64,000 bases of DNA from COE1 sp949066965 (GTDB taxonomy: Bacteria; Bacillota; Clostridia; Lachnospirales; Lachnospiraceae). This document shows, piece by piece, positions 33,177 through 41,299 of this stretch (the first letter of the stretch is position 1; each line of letters begins with the position of its first letter). A model generated the notes under the pieces. It was not told the origin of the DNA, did no database searches, and saw only the letters and a list, made by a program, of their open reading frames with translations. The position numbers and the translations under genes were made by a program. The stretch is taken from contig CARTDA010000006.1 of the NCBI GenBank assembly GCA_949066965.1, positions 1-64,000 of the forward strand, given 5' to 3'.

Positions 33177-34562
33177 CTATATTTTATTAAAGGGATTCAG
33201 GTACTTTGAGACAAGGTCAATCTCCTCCTCGATTCGCAGCAGCTGGTTATATTTCGCCACCCTGTCACTCCTGCATGGCGCCCCTGTCTTTATCTGCCCG
33301 GCATTCATCGCCACTGCCAGGTCCGCGATAAAGGAGTCCTCTGTCTCTCCGCTCCTATGGCTGATAACGGCCTTGTAGGCATTGTGCTGCGCCATTTCCA
33401 CAGCCTCTATCGCCTCACTCACCGTACCAATCTGGTTTACCTTTACGAGAATGGCATTTGCAACCTTCTTCTTGATTCCGGCATCCAGACGCTTTGTATT
33501 TGTCACAAAGAGATCGTCCCCCACAAGCTGGACTTTGTCACCGATGCGTTTTGTAAGCTCTGCCCATCCGTCCCAGTCATCTTCTGCCAGACCGTCCTCA
33601 ATGGATATAATGGGATACCGCTCTATCAGCTGTTCATAGTAGGCAATCATTTCCTCCGTGGAGCGTGTGATGACCGGTTCATTGTCTTTCACGTCAAACT
33701 CCTTGCCTGCCTCATAGCATGCACATGCCCCGTTTCCATTTGCAGAAGCCTGTCTGCGTTTCAGCTCTGTCTCCCCGTTGAAATGATACTTTCCGTCAGC
33801 CTCATCATACAGTTCGGAAGCCGCCACATCCAGCGCTATCTTGATATCGTGTCCCGGAACATATCCCGCAGCCTTGACTGCTTCCACAATCAGGTCAAGC
33901 ACCGCAAACGCATCCGGCAAATCCGGCGCAAATCCACCCTCATCGCCCACGCCTGTCGACAGCCCTCTTTTCTGGCAGATTTTTTTGAGGTTATGGTAAA
34001 TTTCGGCACAGATTCTCAAAGCCTCGCGGAAATTCGCCGCAGAGACAGGCATAATCATAAATTCCTGAAAATCTACAGTGTTTGTCGCATGCCTTCCGCC
34101 GTTTAAAATGTTCATCATGGGAACAGGAAGCCTGTCCGTCTTGACACCACCCAGATATCTGTAAAGCGGCATTCCAATCGCATTTGCCGCCGCACGTGCT
34201 GCTGCCATTGATACGCTCAGTGTGGCGTTCGCACCCAGATTTCCCTTATTGTCCGTTCCGTCCGTATCGACAAGAACATGGTCAATCATCTTCTGGTTAC
34301 ACACATCCATCCCGATAAGTTTATCCTTTATCTTGGTGTTTACATTATTGACTGCCTTCTCTACGCCAAGTCCCATATAGCGCATCTCGCCATCCCTAAG
34401 CTCCACTGCCTCAAACTTACCAGTACTTGCACCCGACGGTACGCTTGCCCTTCCTTCACAGCAGTCATTGACTGTGACGACTGCCTCCACGGTCGGATTC
34501 CCCCGTGAATCCAGCACCTCCCGCGCATGCACATCCGTAATCTTTAAATGTATTGTTTTCAT
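33177..34562 (-). CDS. eno: Enolase
   Basis: A 461-residue glycolytic enzyme converting 2-phosphoglycerate to phosphoenolpyruvate. Active-site segments are all present: SVPSGASTG (near 41-48), GGRHATNTVDFQEF (155-168), GVGDEGGFAP (204-213), SIEDGLAEDDW (320-330), VGDDLFVTN and SHRSGETED. It is about 30 residues longer than usual enolases because of an extra segment at about 263-299 (rich in Ala, Asn, Gly with three Cys nearby: GACACYEAG) just before STEEMIAYYE. GGAGG precedes the ATG. Single-gene unit with its own terminator; gpmI, the preceding glycolytic step, lies 3 kb away. Confidence 0.95.
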   Translation of the reverse strand: MKTIHLKITDVHAREVLDSRGNPTVEAVVTVNDCCEGRASVPSGASTGKFEAVELRDGEMRYMGLGVEKAVNNVNTKIKDKLIGMDVCNQKMIDHVLVDTDGTDNKGNLGANATLSVSMAAARAAANAIGMPLYRYLGGVKTDRLPVPMMNILNGGRHATNTVDFQEFMIMPVSAANFREALRICAEIYHNLKKICQKRGLSTGVGDEGGFAPDLPDAFAVLDLIVEAVKAAGYVPGHDIKIALDVAASELYDEADGKYHFNGETELKRRQASANGNGACACYEAGKEFDVKDNEPVITRSTEEMIAYYEQLIERYPIISIEDGLAEDDWDGWAELTKRIGDKVQLVGDDLFVTNTKRLDAGIKKKVANAILVKVNQIGTVSEAIEAVEMAQHNAYKAVISHRSGETEDSFIADLAVAMNAGQIKTGAPCRSDRVAKYNQLLRIEEEIDLVSKYLNPFNKI

Positions 34563-34629
34563 AGCCGACCTCCTGATTATTAAATGTATTCCATATCATA
34601 GACAGTATTTCCCAATTTGGCAGAAAAAA

Positions 34630-34661
34630 TACAGGAAACCATCATGCAGCGGTTTCCTGTA
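34630..34661 (-). terminator. Terminator of the EAL-domain gene
   Basis: TACAGGAAACC and GGTTTCCTGTA pair over 11 bp; on the minus strand the hairpin is followed by TTTTTT. Confidence 0.9.
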
Positions 34662-34680
34662 TCATATATTTTTATATTGT

Positions 34681-36600
34681 CTACTCGTTATTCATGTTCC
34701 TGGTATATTCTATGAATTCATCTGCAGGAACCGGACGGGAATAAAAGTACCCCTGTATGTAGTCACATCCCAGCTCCCTGAGTGTGCTCATCTGCTCGCG
34801 GTTCTCCACACCCTCTGCGACAAGCTTCCTGCGCACGTCATGAAACATGGAAATCAAATTCTTGATGGTCACAAAGCTGTCACGGTCCGTAAACGCTGCC
34901 CACACAATGCTTTTGTCAAGCTTAATCACATCCACGGGGTATTCCAGCACGCGCACGAGATTGGAATATCCCGTCCCATAATCGTCCAGTGAAAAAGTAA
35001 ATCCCAGCTTCTTGACATCCAGAAGCTGCTCTTTCAGGCGCTGTTCATCAAAATTTGTTGCAGTCTCTGTTATTTCCAGGTTAATCTGCCGCGGGTCGAT
35101 ATCATATTTCTGTATGTAATACTGTAGCTTCTCCGTCAAGTTTTTATCCATACACTGCATTGCAGAAAGATTCATCTCAATAAAATCCATCCCCATTTCC
35201 GCAATATTTTTTTCCTTGACAAAGCGAAATACACTGTCTATGACAAACTCGCTGATTTCCAGAATCTTGCCATTATTTTCTGAAATCGGTATAAAATCTT
35301 CCGGCGAGACAAATCCCAATACGCGGTCCTTTAGCCGGATCAGCGCCTCTGCGGAGACCACCCTTCCTGTCCGTGTGGAAATAATCGGCTGGTAGTACAT
35401 CTCAAACTCATTCTCCACAAGCGCCCGCTCAATGGCATCCTCAATATTCCTGTACTTCTGCAGCTCATCCAGTCCGAGATTGTCACTGCGGACAAACTCT
35501 ATCAAGTCCGAACTCTTATACTTTAAATCGTCACATGCCGCAAAATAGCGGTAAAAATTATTTTTATTGATTTTTCCCTCGCTGACATCCATCATGGCAA
35601 CAAACAGTGACAGATTAATTCTCGCGCCATTTAACTCGAATGGCACGCAAAACCGTTCCTTTAGTTTTTCAAGGAATGCCGTTTCGTCAAACCTGTCCCT
35701 CTGCCGCACAACAATCCCATATTTGCCGTCATCAAAGTAATAGATGGATGACAGCATTGCGTATTCTTTCATGTATTCCGCAAGCTGTTTCACCAGTACC
35801 ATGACAGAAGGTTCATGACAGTTTTGGCGGAGATACTCATAATTCTTTAATTTTATCAGATAGACTACACGCGTCCCCGGCTTGCCTATCTCCCTGTCTA
35901 TAAACTGCCGAAACGCCCTTTTGTTGAGAAGCTCTGTCGCTCCGTCCTTATAAAACTCCACCATGGTAATCGTGAGCAGGAAAATAATGATGTTCACAAT
36001 CAAGGTTGAGTAATACAGTGTCTCATCCTGATAAATCAGATATTCTATCACCTGGATTATGGTAAAGACTGCCAGCAGTATGATGCTCTGCCCGAAAATT
36101 TTTATCATAAGCTTCCGCTTCATCAGTGCGTACACAGTTGCCATAATTGCATACAGCCCTCTTGTAAACACGAGCAGAAAAAAAAGCTTACCATGGTAAG
36201 ACACACCATCCTCGACATAAAATATCGCATGTGTCCACGGCGATGTCAGTATCAGTGCATTCATCACAAAATTTAACAGCCAGAATGTGATTTTACGCTT
36301 CCTTGGATAATAATGGAATTGTCCGACAAGGCAGAAGATAAAGTAAGCATATAGTGTATATATGGCAAGCGTAAGGAAATAGTGGATTGTCCGTTCCATC
36401 ACAAGCAGCCATTCCACACAGGGCAGAAATCCCTCGTCATACGCAACGCCGACCAGCCTGTTGATATACATCACCACTGCCGCCCAGAGTATCCCCCTGA
36501 AAATTTTTCTGTAATATGCCTTACTGTCCACACTGACATACACAAACCATATACATACCAATAATATACTAAGAATCAGTAAATTGTATGCGATCCTCAT
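34681..36600 (-). CDS. Membrane c-di-GMP phosphodiesterase (degenerate GGDEF + EAL)
   Basis: About 639 residues. Seven or so N-terminal hydrophobic segments (to about residue 225) form a membrane sensor. The GGDEF domain that follows is degenerate: the signature position reads FDDGKYGI, so it should not make c-di-GMP. The EAL domain (about 400-635) keeps its catalytic set: SAEALIRL, EMNLSA, ITETAT, DDYGTGYS, IKLDKS, AEGVE and IQGYFYSRP. It should hydrolyse c-di-GMP to pGpG. The start is uncertain: ATG at 36600 (MRIAYNLL) begins right at the first membrane helix; an upstream ATG at 36636 would add 12 residues. A diguanylate cyclase is encoded 14 kb away. Confidence 0.9.
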   Translation of the reverse strand: MRIAYNLLILSILLVCIWFVYVSVDSKAYYRKIFRGILWAAVVMYINRLVGVAYDEGFLPCVEWLLVMERTIHYFLTLAIYTLYAYFIFCLVGQFHYYPRKRKITFWLLNFVMNALILTSPWTHAIFYVEDGVSYHGKLFFLLVFTRGLYAIMATVYALMKRKLMIKIFGQSIILLAVFTIIQVIEYLIYQDETLYYSTLIVNIIIFLLTITMVEFYKDGATELLNKRAFRQFIDREIGKPGTRVVYLIKLKNYEYLRQNCHEPSVMVLVKQLAEYMKEYAMLSSIYYFDDGKYGIVVRQRDRFDETAFLEKLKERFCVPFELNGARINLSLFVAMMDVSEGKINKNNFYRYFAACDDLKYKSSDLIEFVRSDNLGLDELQKYRNIEDAIERALVENEFEMYYQPIISTRTGRVVSAEALIRLKDRVLGFVSPEDFIPISENNGKILEISEFVIDSVFRFVKEKNIAEMGMDFIEMNLSAMQCMDKNLTEKLQYYIQKYDIDPRQINLEITETATNFDEQRLKEQLLDVKKLGFTFSLDDYGTGYSNLVRVLEYPVDVIKLDKSIVWAAFTDRDSFVTIKNLISMFHDVRRKLVAEGVENREQMSTLRELGCDYIQGYFYSRPVPADEFIEYTRNMNNE

Positions 36601-36736
36601 ATTTATCACCAGCCTCATCTCCCATGGCATTGTCATTTTTATAAGAATTCCATAATATTTTTAGGAATCTATCATAAATAGTATATCATTGTTGACTAAT
36701 TTTTTCCAATATATTTTTATTCTTTGTGCATTTTTT

Positions 36737-36872
36737 GTAACAGTTCAGCCTTCGGCTTCCTGTTACAGGCATCAAGCCATGCAAAACCACTTCGTGGTGG
36801 CTTGATGCATCTCAGCCACTACGCTTTCTCACGGACTTTGCAGCACAGTGCAAAGTCCTGGGCTGAACTGTT
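36737..36872. repeat. Structured 136-bp intergenic element with three internal hairpins
   Basis: Outer arms AACAGTTCAGCC (36739-36750) and GGCTGAACTGTT (36861-36872) are perfectly complementary. Inside are GCATCAAGCCA/TGGCTTGATGC (36769-36808) capped by ACCAC/GTGGT, and GGACTTTGCA/TGCAAAGTCC (36833-36858). The 5-prime arm has a competing partner: GTAACAG (36737-36743) also pairs with CTGTTAC (36760-36766). This is either a repeated palindromic element or a structured RNA able to switch. It lies directly downstream of nothing coding: both neighbours point left, and it is 12 bp from the Uma2 stop. Confidence 0.6.
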
Positions 36873-36883
36873 AACACTTTTTC

Positions 36884-37423
36884 TTATGGTTGCACCTTAA
36901 TGGAAAATCCCTCATAGATTCCGACAGGCACATCTTCTCCAAAGGAATACTGCTCCATCATTACTTTTCCCTCGAACTGATATGCCATAATCTGTTCCTT
37001 TGACGGGTCGACAATCCAATATTCCCGGACGCCCGCAGCCTGATACTTCATCAGTTTCGTAAAATAATCCATGGCTTTGTTGCCAGGAGACACAATCTCG
37101 ATAATCCAGTCCGGCGCGCCATGGCATCCTTTTTCATCCAGCTTGGAGGTGTCACAGATTACCGAAATATCGGGTTCAAAATAAGTGGTGTCATTTTTCT
37201 CAAGAAAAACGGCAAATGGAGCTGCATATACTTCACACTTGCCGCCATTACTATCAATATAATTTAATATGCTCTGGTTCAATCTATTGCTTATTTTCTG
37301 ATGCGTCCGTCCTGGTGACGCCATATAATAGATTTTTCCATCAACCAGCTCCGCACGCACCCCATCCGGTAATGCATAAATATCCTCAATTGTATAAAAA
37401 TCTTCTTTTTTTAAAGCATCCAT
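36884..37423 (-). CDS. Uma2-family (DUF820) PD-(D/E)XK protein
   Basis: A 179-residue Uma2 protein. The nuclease-like core is visible: RAELVDGKIYYMASPG, YFEPDISVIC (Asp near 88) and WIIEIVSPGN (Glu near 106), followed by REYWIVDP. Uma2 proteins are widespread putative endonucleases, often multi-copy, whose function is unproven. AGGAGGGG precedes the ATG at 37423, which decides the start over the longer frame. It is a single gene between the structured element at 36737 and gpmI. Confidence 0.88.
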   Translation of the reverse strand: MDALKKEDFYTIEDIYALPDGVRAELVDGKIYYMASPGRTHQKISNRLNQSILNYIDSNGGKCEVYAAPFAVFLEKNDTTYFEPDISVICDTSKLDEKGCHGAPDWIIEIVSPGNKAMDYFTKLMKYQAAGVREYWIVDPSKEQIMAYQFEGKVMMEQYSFGEDVPVGIYEGFSIKVQP

Positions 37424-37454
37424 ATGAAAACCCCTCCTTATCATCCAAGCCAGA

Positions 37455-37497
37455 CAAGGTGTAATGCCTTAACAGTCCGCCAAGACCTTACACCTTG
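37455..37497. terminator. Hairpin after gpmI
   Basis: CAAGGTGTAA and TTACACCTTG pair over 10 bp; no T-run on the minus strand. It shares its stem with the terminator at 32684, suggesting a repeated terminator-like motif. Confidence 0.5.
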
Positions 37498-37539
37498 CTT
37501 TTCATCTGCAAATTATCTATTTTTGCAGCAATTATTGTA

Positions 37540-39081
37540 TTATTTGCGCACCAGCAATGATTTTCCTGTCATCTCTGTCGGCTGCTGCATTCCCATCGTC
37601 TCAATGAGCGTCGGAACGATGTCCGCAAGGCATCCGCCTTCCCGCAGCGTATACGCCGGATCATAGTTTACAAGGATAAACGGAACCGGATTCGTGGTGT
37701 GTGCCGTAAACGGCGCGCCCGTCTCATAATCGACAAGCTGCTCCGCGTTGCCATGGTCTGCACAGATAAACATGGTACCGTTTACCTCAAGGATTGCATC
37801 CACTGCCTTACCCACACACTCGTCCACTGCCTCAACCGCCTTGATTGCGGCATCCTCAACACCTGTATGCCCTACCATGTCCGGATTTGCAAAGTTAATG
37901 ATAATCACATCATACCTGCCTGACCGAATCGCGTCCGTCAGCTTGTCGCATACCGTGTAGGCACTCATTTCCGGTTTCAGGTCGTAAGTCGCCACTTCCT
38001 TCGGGGATGGGACAAGCACTCTGTCCTCATCCTTGTTCGGCTCCTCCACGCCGCCGTTGAAAAAGAACGTGACATGCGCATACTTCTCTGTCTCGGCAAT
38101 CCTTGCCTGGGTCATATTGTTGGCTGCAAGCCACTCGCCAAAGGTATTTGTCACTGCAATCTTATGGAATGCAACGGATTTATTCGGAATCGTAGGGTCA
38201 TAGTCCGAGAAGCAGACATATTTCAGGTCAAGCCGCTTTCTGTCAAACCCCTTGAAATCATCATCGCAGAATGCCCTTGTAATCTCTCTTGCACGGTCAG
38301 GCCTGAAATTAAAGAAAATAACAGAATCACCGTCCTTGATTGTAGTGATTGCCTTTCCGTCCTCTGCCACAACGGTAGGAAGCACGAACTCGTCCGTCTT
38401 ATCATTGTCATAGGATTTCTGGATTCCCTCCGGACCGGATGCTGCCTGCTCGCCCTTGCCCTCGGTCATTGCCTCATATGCTTTCTGAACACGGTCATAG
38501 TTATTGTCTCTGTCCATGGCATAATAGCGTCCCATGACAGAGGCAATCCTGCCGACACCAATTTCCGCCATCTTTGCCTCAAGCTCCTCCGCAAACCCTT
38601 TTCCGGATGCCGGGGGCGTATCACGTCCGTCAAGGAAACAGTGCACGAATACCTCTGACAATCCATTCCTTTTTGCCAGCTCCAGCAGTCCGTATAAATG
38701 TGTGTTGTGACTGTGCACACCGCCGTCTGATAAAAGTCCGAACAGGTGCAGCGCAGAGTTCTTTGCCTTACAGTTCTCAACTGCTTCCATCAGCGCCGGA
38801 TTCTCAAAGAACGTGCCATCCTGAATCTCCTTGGTAATTCTTGTCAGCTCCTGATAGACAATCCTTCCGGCACCCATATTCAGATGCCCCACTTCGGAGT
38901 TGCCCATCTGTCCGTCAGGAAGCCCTACTGCCATCCCGCTTGCGTTTCCCTTTACAAACGGATACTCCTTCATCAGCCTGTCCATAACGGGTGTCTTCCC
39001 AATTGCTACGGCATTGTGCTCTGTCTTTTCATTCAGTCCGTAGCCGTCGAGAATCATTAATACGGTTGTTTTCTTGCTCAT
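37540..39081 (-). CDS. gpmI: 2,3-bisphosphoglycerate-independent phosphoglycerate mutase
   Basis: A 513-residue metalloenzyme interconverting 3- and 2-phosphoglycerate. Marks: LMILDGYGLN with metal Asp near 13, GNSEVGHLNMGAGRIVYQ with the phospho-Ser near 62, FLDGRDTPP (near 150), FFNFRPDRARE, and the metal-binding HADHG-like CADHGNAEQ with TNPVPF. Length is normal. ATG at 39081 has AAGGAG 8 nt upstream; an ATG two codons earlier is too close to that RBS. Runs as its own unit, in the same direction as eno. Confidence 0.96.
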   Translation of the reverse strand: MSKKTTVLMILDGYGLNEKTEHNAVAIGKTPVMDRLMKEYPFVKGNASGMAVGLPDGQMGNSEVGHLNMGAGRIVYQELTRITKEIQDGTFFENPALMEAVENCKAKNSALHLFGLLSDGGVHSHNTHLYGLLELAKRNGLSEVFVHCFLDGRDTPPASGKGFAEELEAKMAEIGVGRIASVMGRYYAMDRDNNYDRVQKAYEAMTEGKGEQAASGPEGIQKSYDNDKTDEFVLPTVVAEDGKAITTIKDGDSVIFFNFRPDRAREITRAFCDDDFKGFDRKRLDLKYVCFSDYDPTIPNKSVAFHKIAVTNTFGEWLAANNMTQARIAETEKYAHVTFFFNGGVEEPNKDEDRVLVPSPKEVATYDLKPEMSAYTVCDKLTDAIRSGRYDVIIINFANPDMVGHTGVEDAAIKAVEAVDECVGKAVDAILEVNGTMFICADHGNAEQLVDYETGAPFTAHTTNPVPFILVNYDPAYTLREGGCLADIVPTLIETMGMQQPTEMTGKSLLVRK

Positions 39082-39217
39082 CTTCATTCTCCTTTTTATA
39101 TCATAATAAAATAGTATTTGAAATAACACATTTTGATACTCCGTATAAAGTATACACTTTTTTCCATGCATGCGCAATCATTTCAAAAATAATATTTTAA
39201 GATTCAATAAAAATCAG

Positions 39218-39246
39218 TTGACATTCATTTCAAATGAGAGTATGTT
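39218..39246 (+). promoter_or_regulatory. Promoter of the leader-ABC exporter operon
   Basis: A consensus TTGACA, 17 bp, TATGTT. Transcription would start about 35-40 bp before the leader ORF. Confidence 0.7.
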
Positions 39247-39292
39247 TAATGAAGTAACCAATTATTTGTCATTTCAGAAAGGAGGTAGTACT

Positions 39293-39379
39293 ATGTTAAA
39301 TAAGTTAAACAATGCCGGCAACAATCACTCTATCATATTTTTCAATAGTAAAATTATCTCCGGGGTATTCTGTATCTGA
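39293..39379 (+). CDS. 28-residue leader peptide of the ABC exporter operon
   Basis: A short frame beginning MLNKLNNAGNNH and ending in a hydrophobic stretch with a terminal VFCI. Its RBS, AAAGGAGG 8 nt before the ATG, is the strongest in the neighbourhood, yet the product is too small and plain to be an enzyme. The stop is 21 bp before an intrinsic terminator which precedes two half-transporter genes. This is the arrangement of Bacillus subtilis bmrB, a leader whose translation controls read-through into bmrC-bmrD when antibiotics stall the ribosome. The sequence of events here is inferred; an anti-terminator pairing was not found with confidence. Confidence 0.65.
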   Translation: MLNKLNNAGNNHSIIFFNSKIISGVFCI

Positions 39380-39400
39380 TAAATCCGTATTGTCATTTGA

Positions 39401-39431
39401 CCTCATGGTGATTTTACCATGGGGTTTTTTT
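39401..39431 (+). terminator. Attenuator terminator between leader and ABC genes
   Basis: CCTCATGGT and ACCATGGGG pair over 9 bp (one G-T) across 6 nt and are followed by TTTTTTT. It would stop transcription before the exporter genes unless another structure forms. Confidence 0.8.
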
Positions 39432-39465
39432 ATACCTTTTTATCAGTCAAGTACACTGGAGAAAA

Positions 39466-39499
39466 CCGTAACAGTCCAGGCTTTGTCTCCCTGTTACGG
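39466..39499 (+). promoter_or_regulatory. Second leader hairpin before the first ABC gene
   Basis: CCGTAACAG and CTGTTACGG pair over 9 bp with a 16-nt loop. It lies between the terminator and the RBS GGGAGG of the first ABC gene, and may be a second control or an mRNA-processing site. Confidence 0.5.
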
Positions 39500-39526
39500 A
39501 TAATCAGAGGGAGGAATCGAACTTTT

Positions 39527-41299
39527 ATGAGAAAGAAACTATCAACCTATATCTGGGAATACAAGTGGCACTACCTCTTTGCCATTACATCGCTGATTAT
39601 CAGTGTTTCCCTTGACATGCTGGCGCCAATGCTCACCATGCATATCATTGATGATGTCATACTGGGTGGCAATCTGGCGATACTGCCCTATCTGCTTGGC
39701 GGAATCCTCATTGTCGGTGTCGGGCGCTGCATATTCCAATACACGAAGGAATACACCTTTGACAAGGTGGGCTCCTCCATCGCGTCAGACATGCGCAAAA
39801 ACCTGTTTGACCACATCCAGGGTCTGAGCAGCAGTTTTTTCGACAAGACAAATACCGGGGAGCTCATGGCACGTGTCAAGGACGATATTGACAGGGTGTG
39901 GGATACTTTGTCCTATGTCAGTATGTTAATTATTGAGGTCATCTTCCACACATGCATTGTTCTTTTCTGTATGTACCGGCTCCATGCACCGCTTGCAGTC
40001 ATACCGACAATTGCCATGTTCATCTCCGCATTCATTGCCGTCAGCATGGAACACCGTCTCGGCTCCATCTACGAAGACATCAGCGAGGAGAATGCGGCGC
40101 TCAATACCGTGGCAGAGGAAAATCTTGCCGGCGTGCGGACCGTAAAGGCATTTGCAAGGGAGAAGTTTGAGATTAACAAATTCCTCTCGCATAACCAGCG
40201 CTATTACGAGCTCAACATGAGACAGTCCAAAGTGTTTGTGCGCTACTACCCATACCTGCAGATTATCACAAAGCTTCTGCCCATGACCATACTTCTGCTT
40301 GGCGGACGCCTTGTCATTCAGGGCACGATTACGCTTGGCGTGCTCGGCGCGTTTCTTGAGTACTCCAACAATATTGTGTGGCCCATGGAAATGCTCGGGT
40401 GGCTGTCAAACGGCTTTTCTGCCGGCATCGCCTCCAACAAGAAGCTTGTCAAAATTTATGCGCAGAAGCCTGCCATTACCGAAGCAAAACATCCTGCCAT
40501 ACTGGATAAGGTACAGGGTAAGATTGAATTCTCACATGTCTCCTTCCACAAAGAAGACATGCACGAAATCCTGCATGACATCACTTTTGAGGCAGATGCA
40601 GGCTCCACTATCGGCATCATGGGTGCCACGGGCGCAGGCAAGACATCGGTAATACAGTTATTGCAGCGGCTCTATGACGCCACTGACGGATGTATCCGCC
40701 TTGACGGCGTGGACATCAGGGAGCTTTCATTAAAACAGCTGCGGAGCAGCATTTCCATTGTGATGCAGGATGTATTCTTATTCTCAGACACCATCAATGA
40801 AAATGTGAAGTTAGGAAAAAGGGATTATATTAATGAGGCAATCGTGAGAAAGGCTTCCAGGGATGCACAGGCAAGCAGCTTTATCGAAAAGATGCCGGAT
40901 GAGTATGAGACCGTTATCGGGGAGCGCGGCGTCGGGCTTTCCGGCGGCCAGAAACAGCGCATCAGCATCGCAAGGGCGCTTGCAAAGCACACGCCCATAC
41001 TGATTATGGATGACTCGACATCCGCACTTGACATGGAAACGGAGCATGAGATACAAAAAACCCTGAATGCGCTGCCTGATACCACCAAGCTGATTATTGC
41101 CCACCGCATCAGCGCCGTGCGCCACGCAGATGAAATTATTGTTCTGGAAAACGGTTCCATCGCGGAGCGTGGCACGCATGACACGCTGCTTGCAAAAAAG
41201 GGGCTCTACTATACCACTTATGTATCGCAGTACGGTGAACCGTCTGACATCAGCATCACCACTGCGTCCGAGGAAGGAGGCGCATATCATGGCAATTAA
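39527..41299 (+). CDS. ABC exporter half-transporter A (degenerate catalytic site, BmrC-like)
   Basis: A 590-residue fusion of a six-helix transmembrane domain (about 15-315) and an ATPase domain. The ATPase has Walker A GATGAGKTS, signature LSGGQKQRIS, and Walker B LIMDDSTSALD: the catalytic Glu after Walker B is Asp. That is the mark of the degenerate partner of heterodimeric type IV exporters such as BmrC. The H-loop AHR is present. The frame is open from 39419 but the ATG at 39527 follows GGGAGG and begins at the usual amphipathic elbow helix. It overlaps its partner by 11 bp. Likely role: multidrug or lipid-like efflux. Confidence 0.92.
   Translation: MRKKLSTYIWEYKWHYLFAITSLIISVSLDMLAPMLTMHIIDDVILGGNLAILPYLLGGILIVGVGRCIFQYTKEYTFDKVGSSIASDMRKNLFDHIQGLSSSFFDKTNTGELMARVKDDIDRVWDTLSYVSMLIIEVIFHTCIVLFCMYRLHAPLAVIPTIAMFISAFIAVSMEHRLGSIYEDISEENAALNTVAEENLAGVRTVKAFAREKFEINKFLSHNQRYYELNMRQSKVFVRYYPYLQIITKLLPMTILLLGGRLVIQGTITLGVLGAFLEYSNNIVWPMEMLGWLSNGFSAGIASNKKLVKIYAQKPAITEAKHPAILDKVQGKIEFSHVSFHKEDMHEILHDITFEADAGSTIGIMGATGAGKTSVIQLLQRLYDATDGCIRLDGVDIRELSLKQLRSSISIVMQDVFLFSDTINENVKLGKRDYINEAIVRKASRDAQASSFIEKMPDEYETVIGERGVGLSGGQKQRISIARALAKHTPILIMDDSTSALDMETEHEIQKTLNALPDTTKLIIAHRISAVRHADEIIVLENGSIAERGTHDTLLAKKGLYYTTYVSQYGEPSDISITTASEEGGAYHGN

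Noticed and set aside
33357..34106. Plus-strand frame of 249 codons antisense to enolase
   Set aside because: Shadow of eno; no supporting signals.
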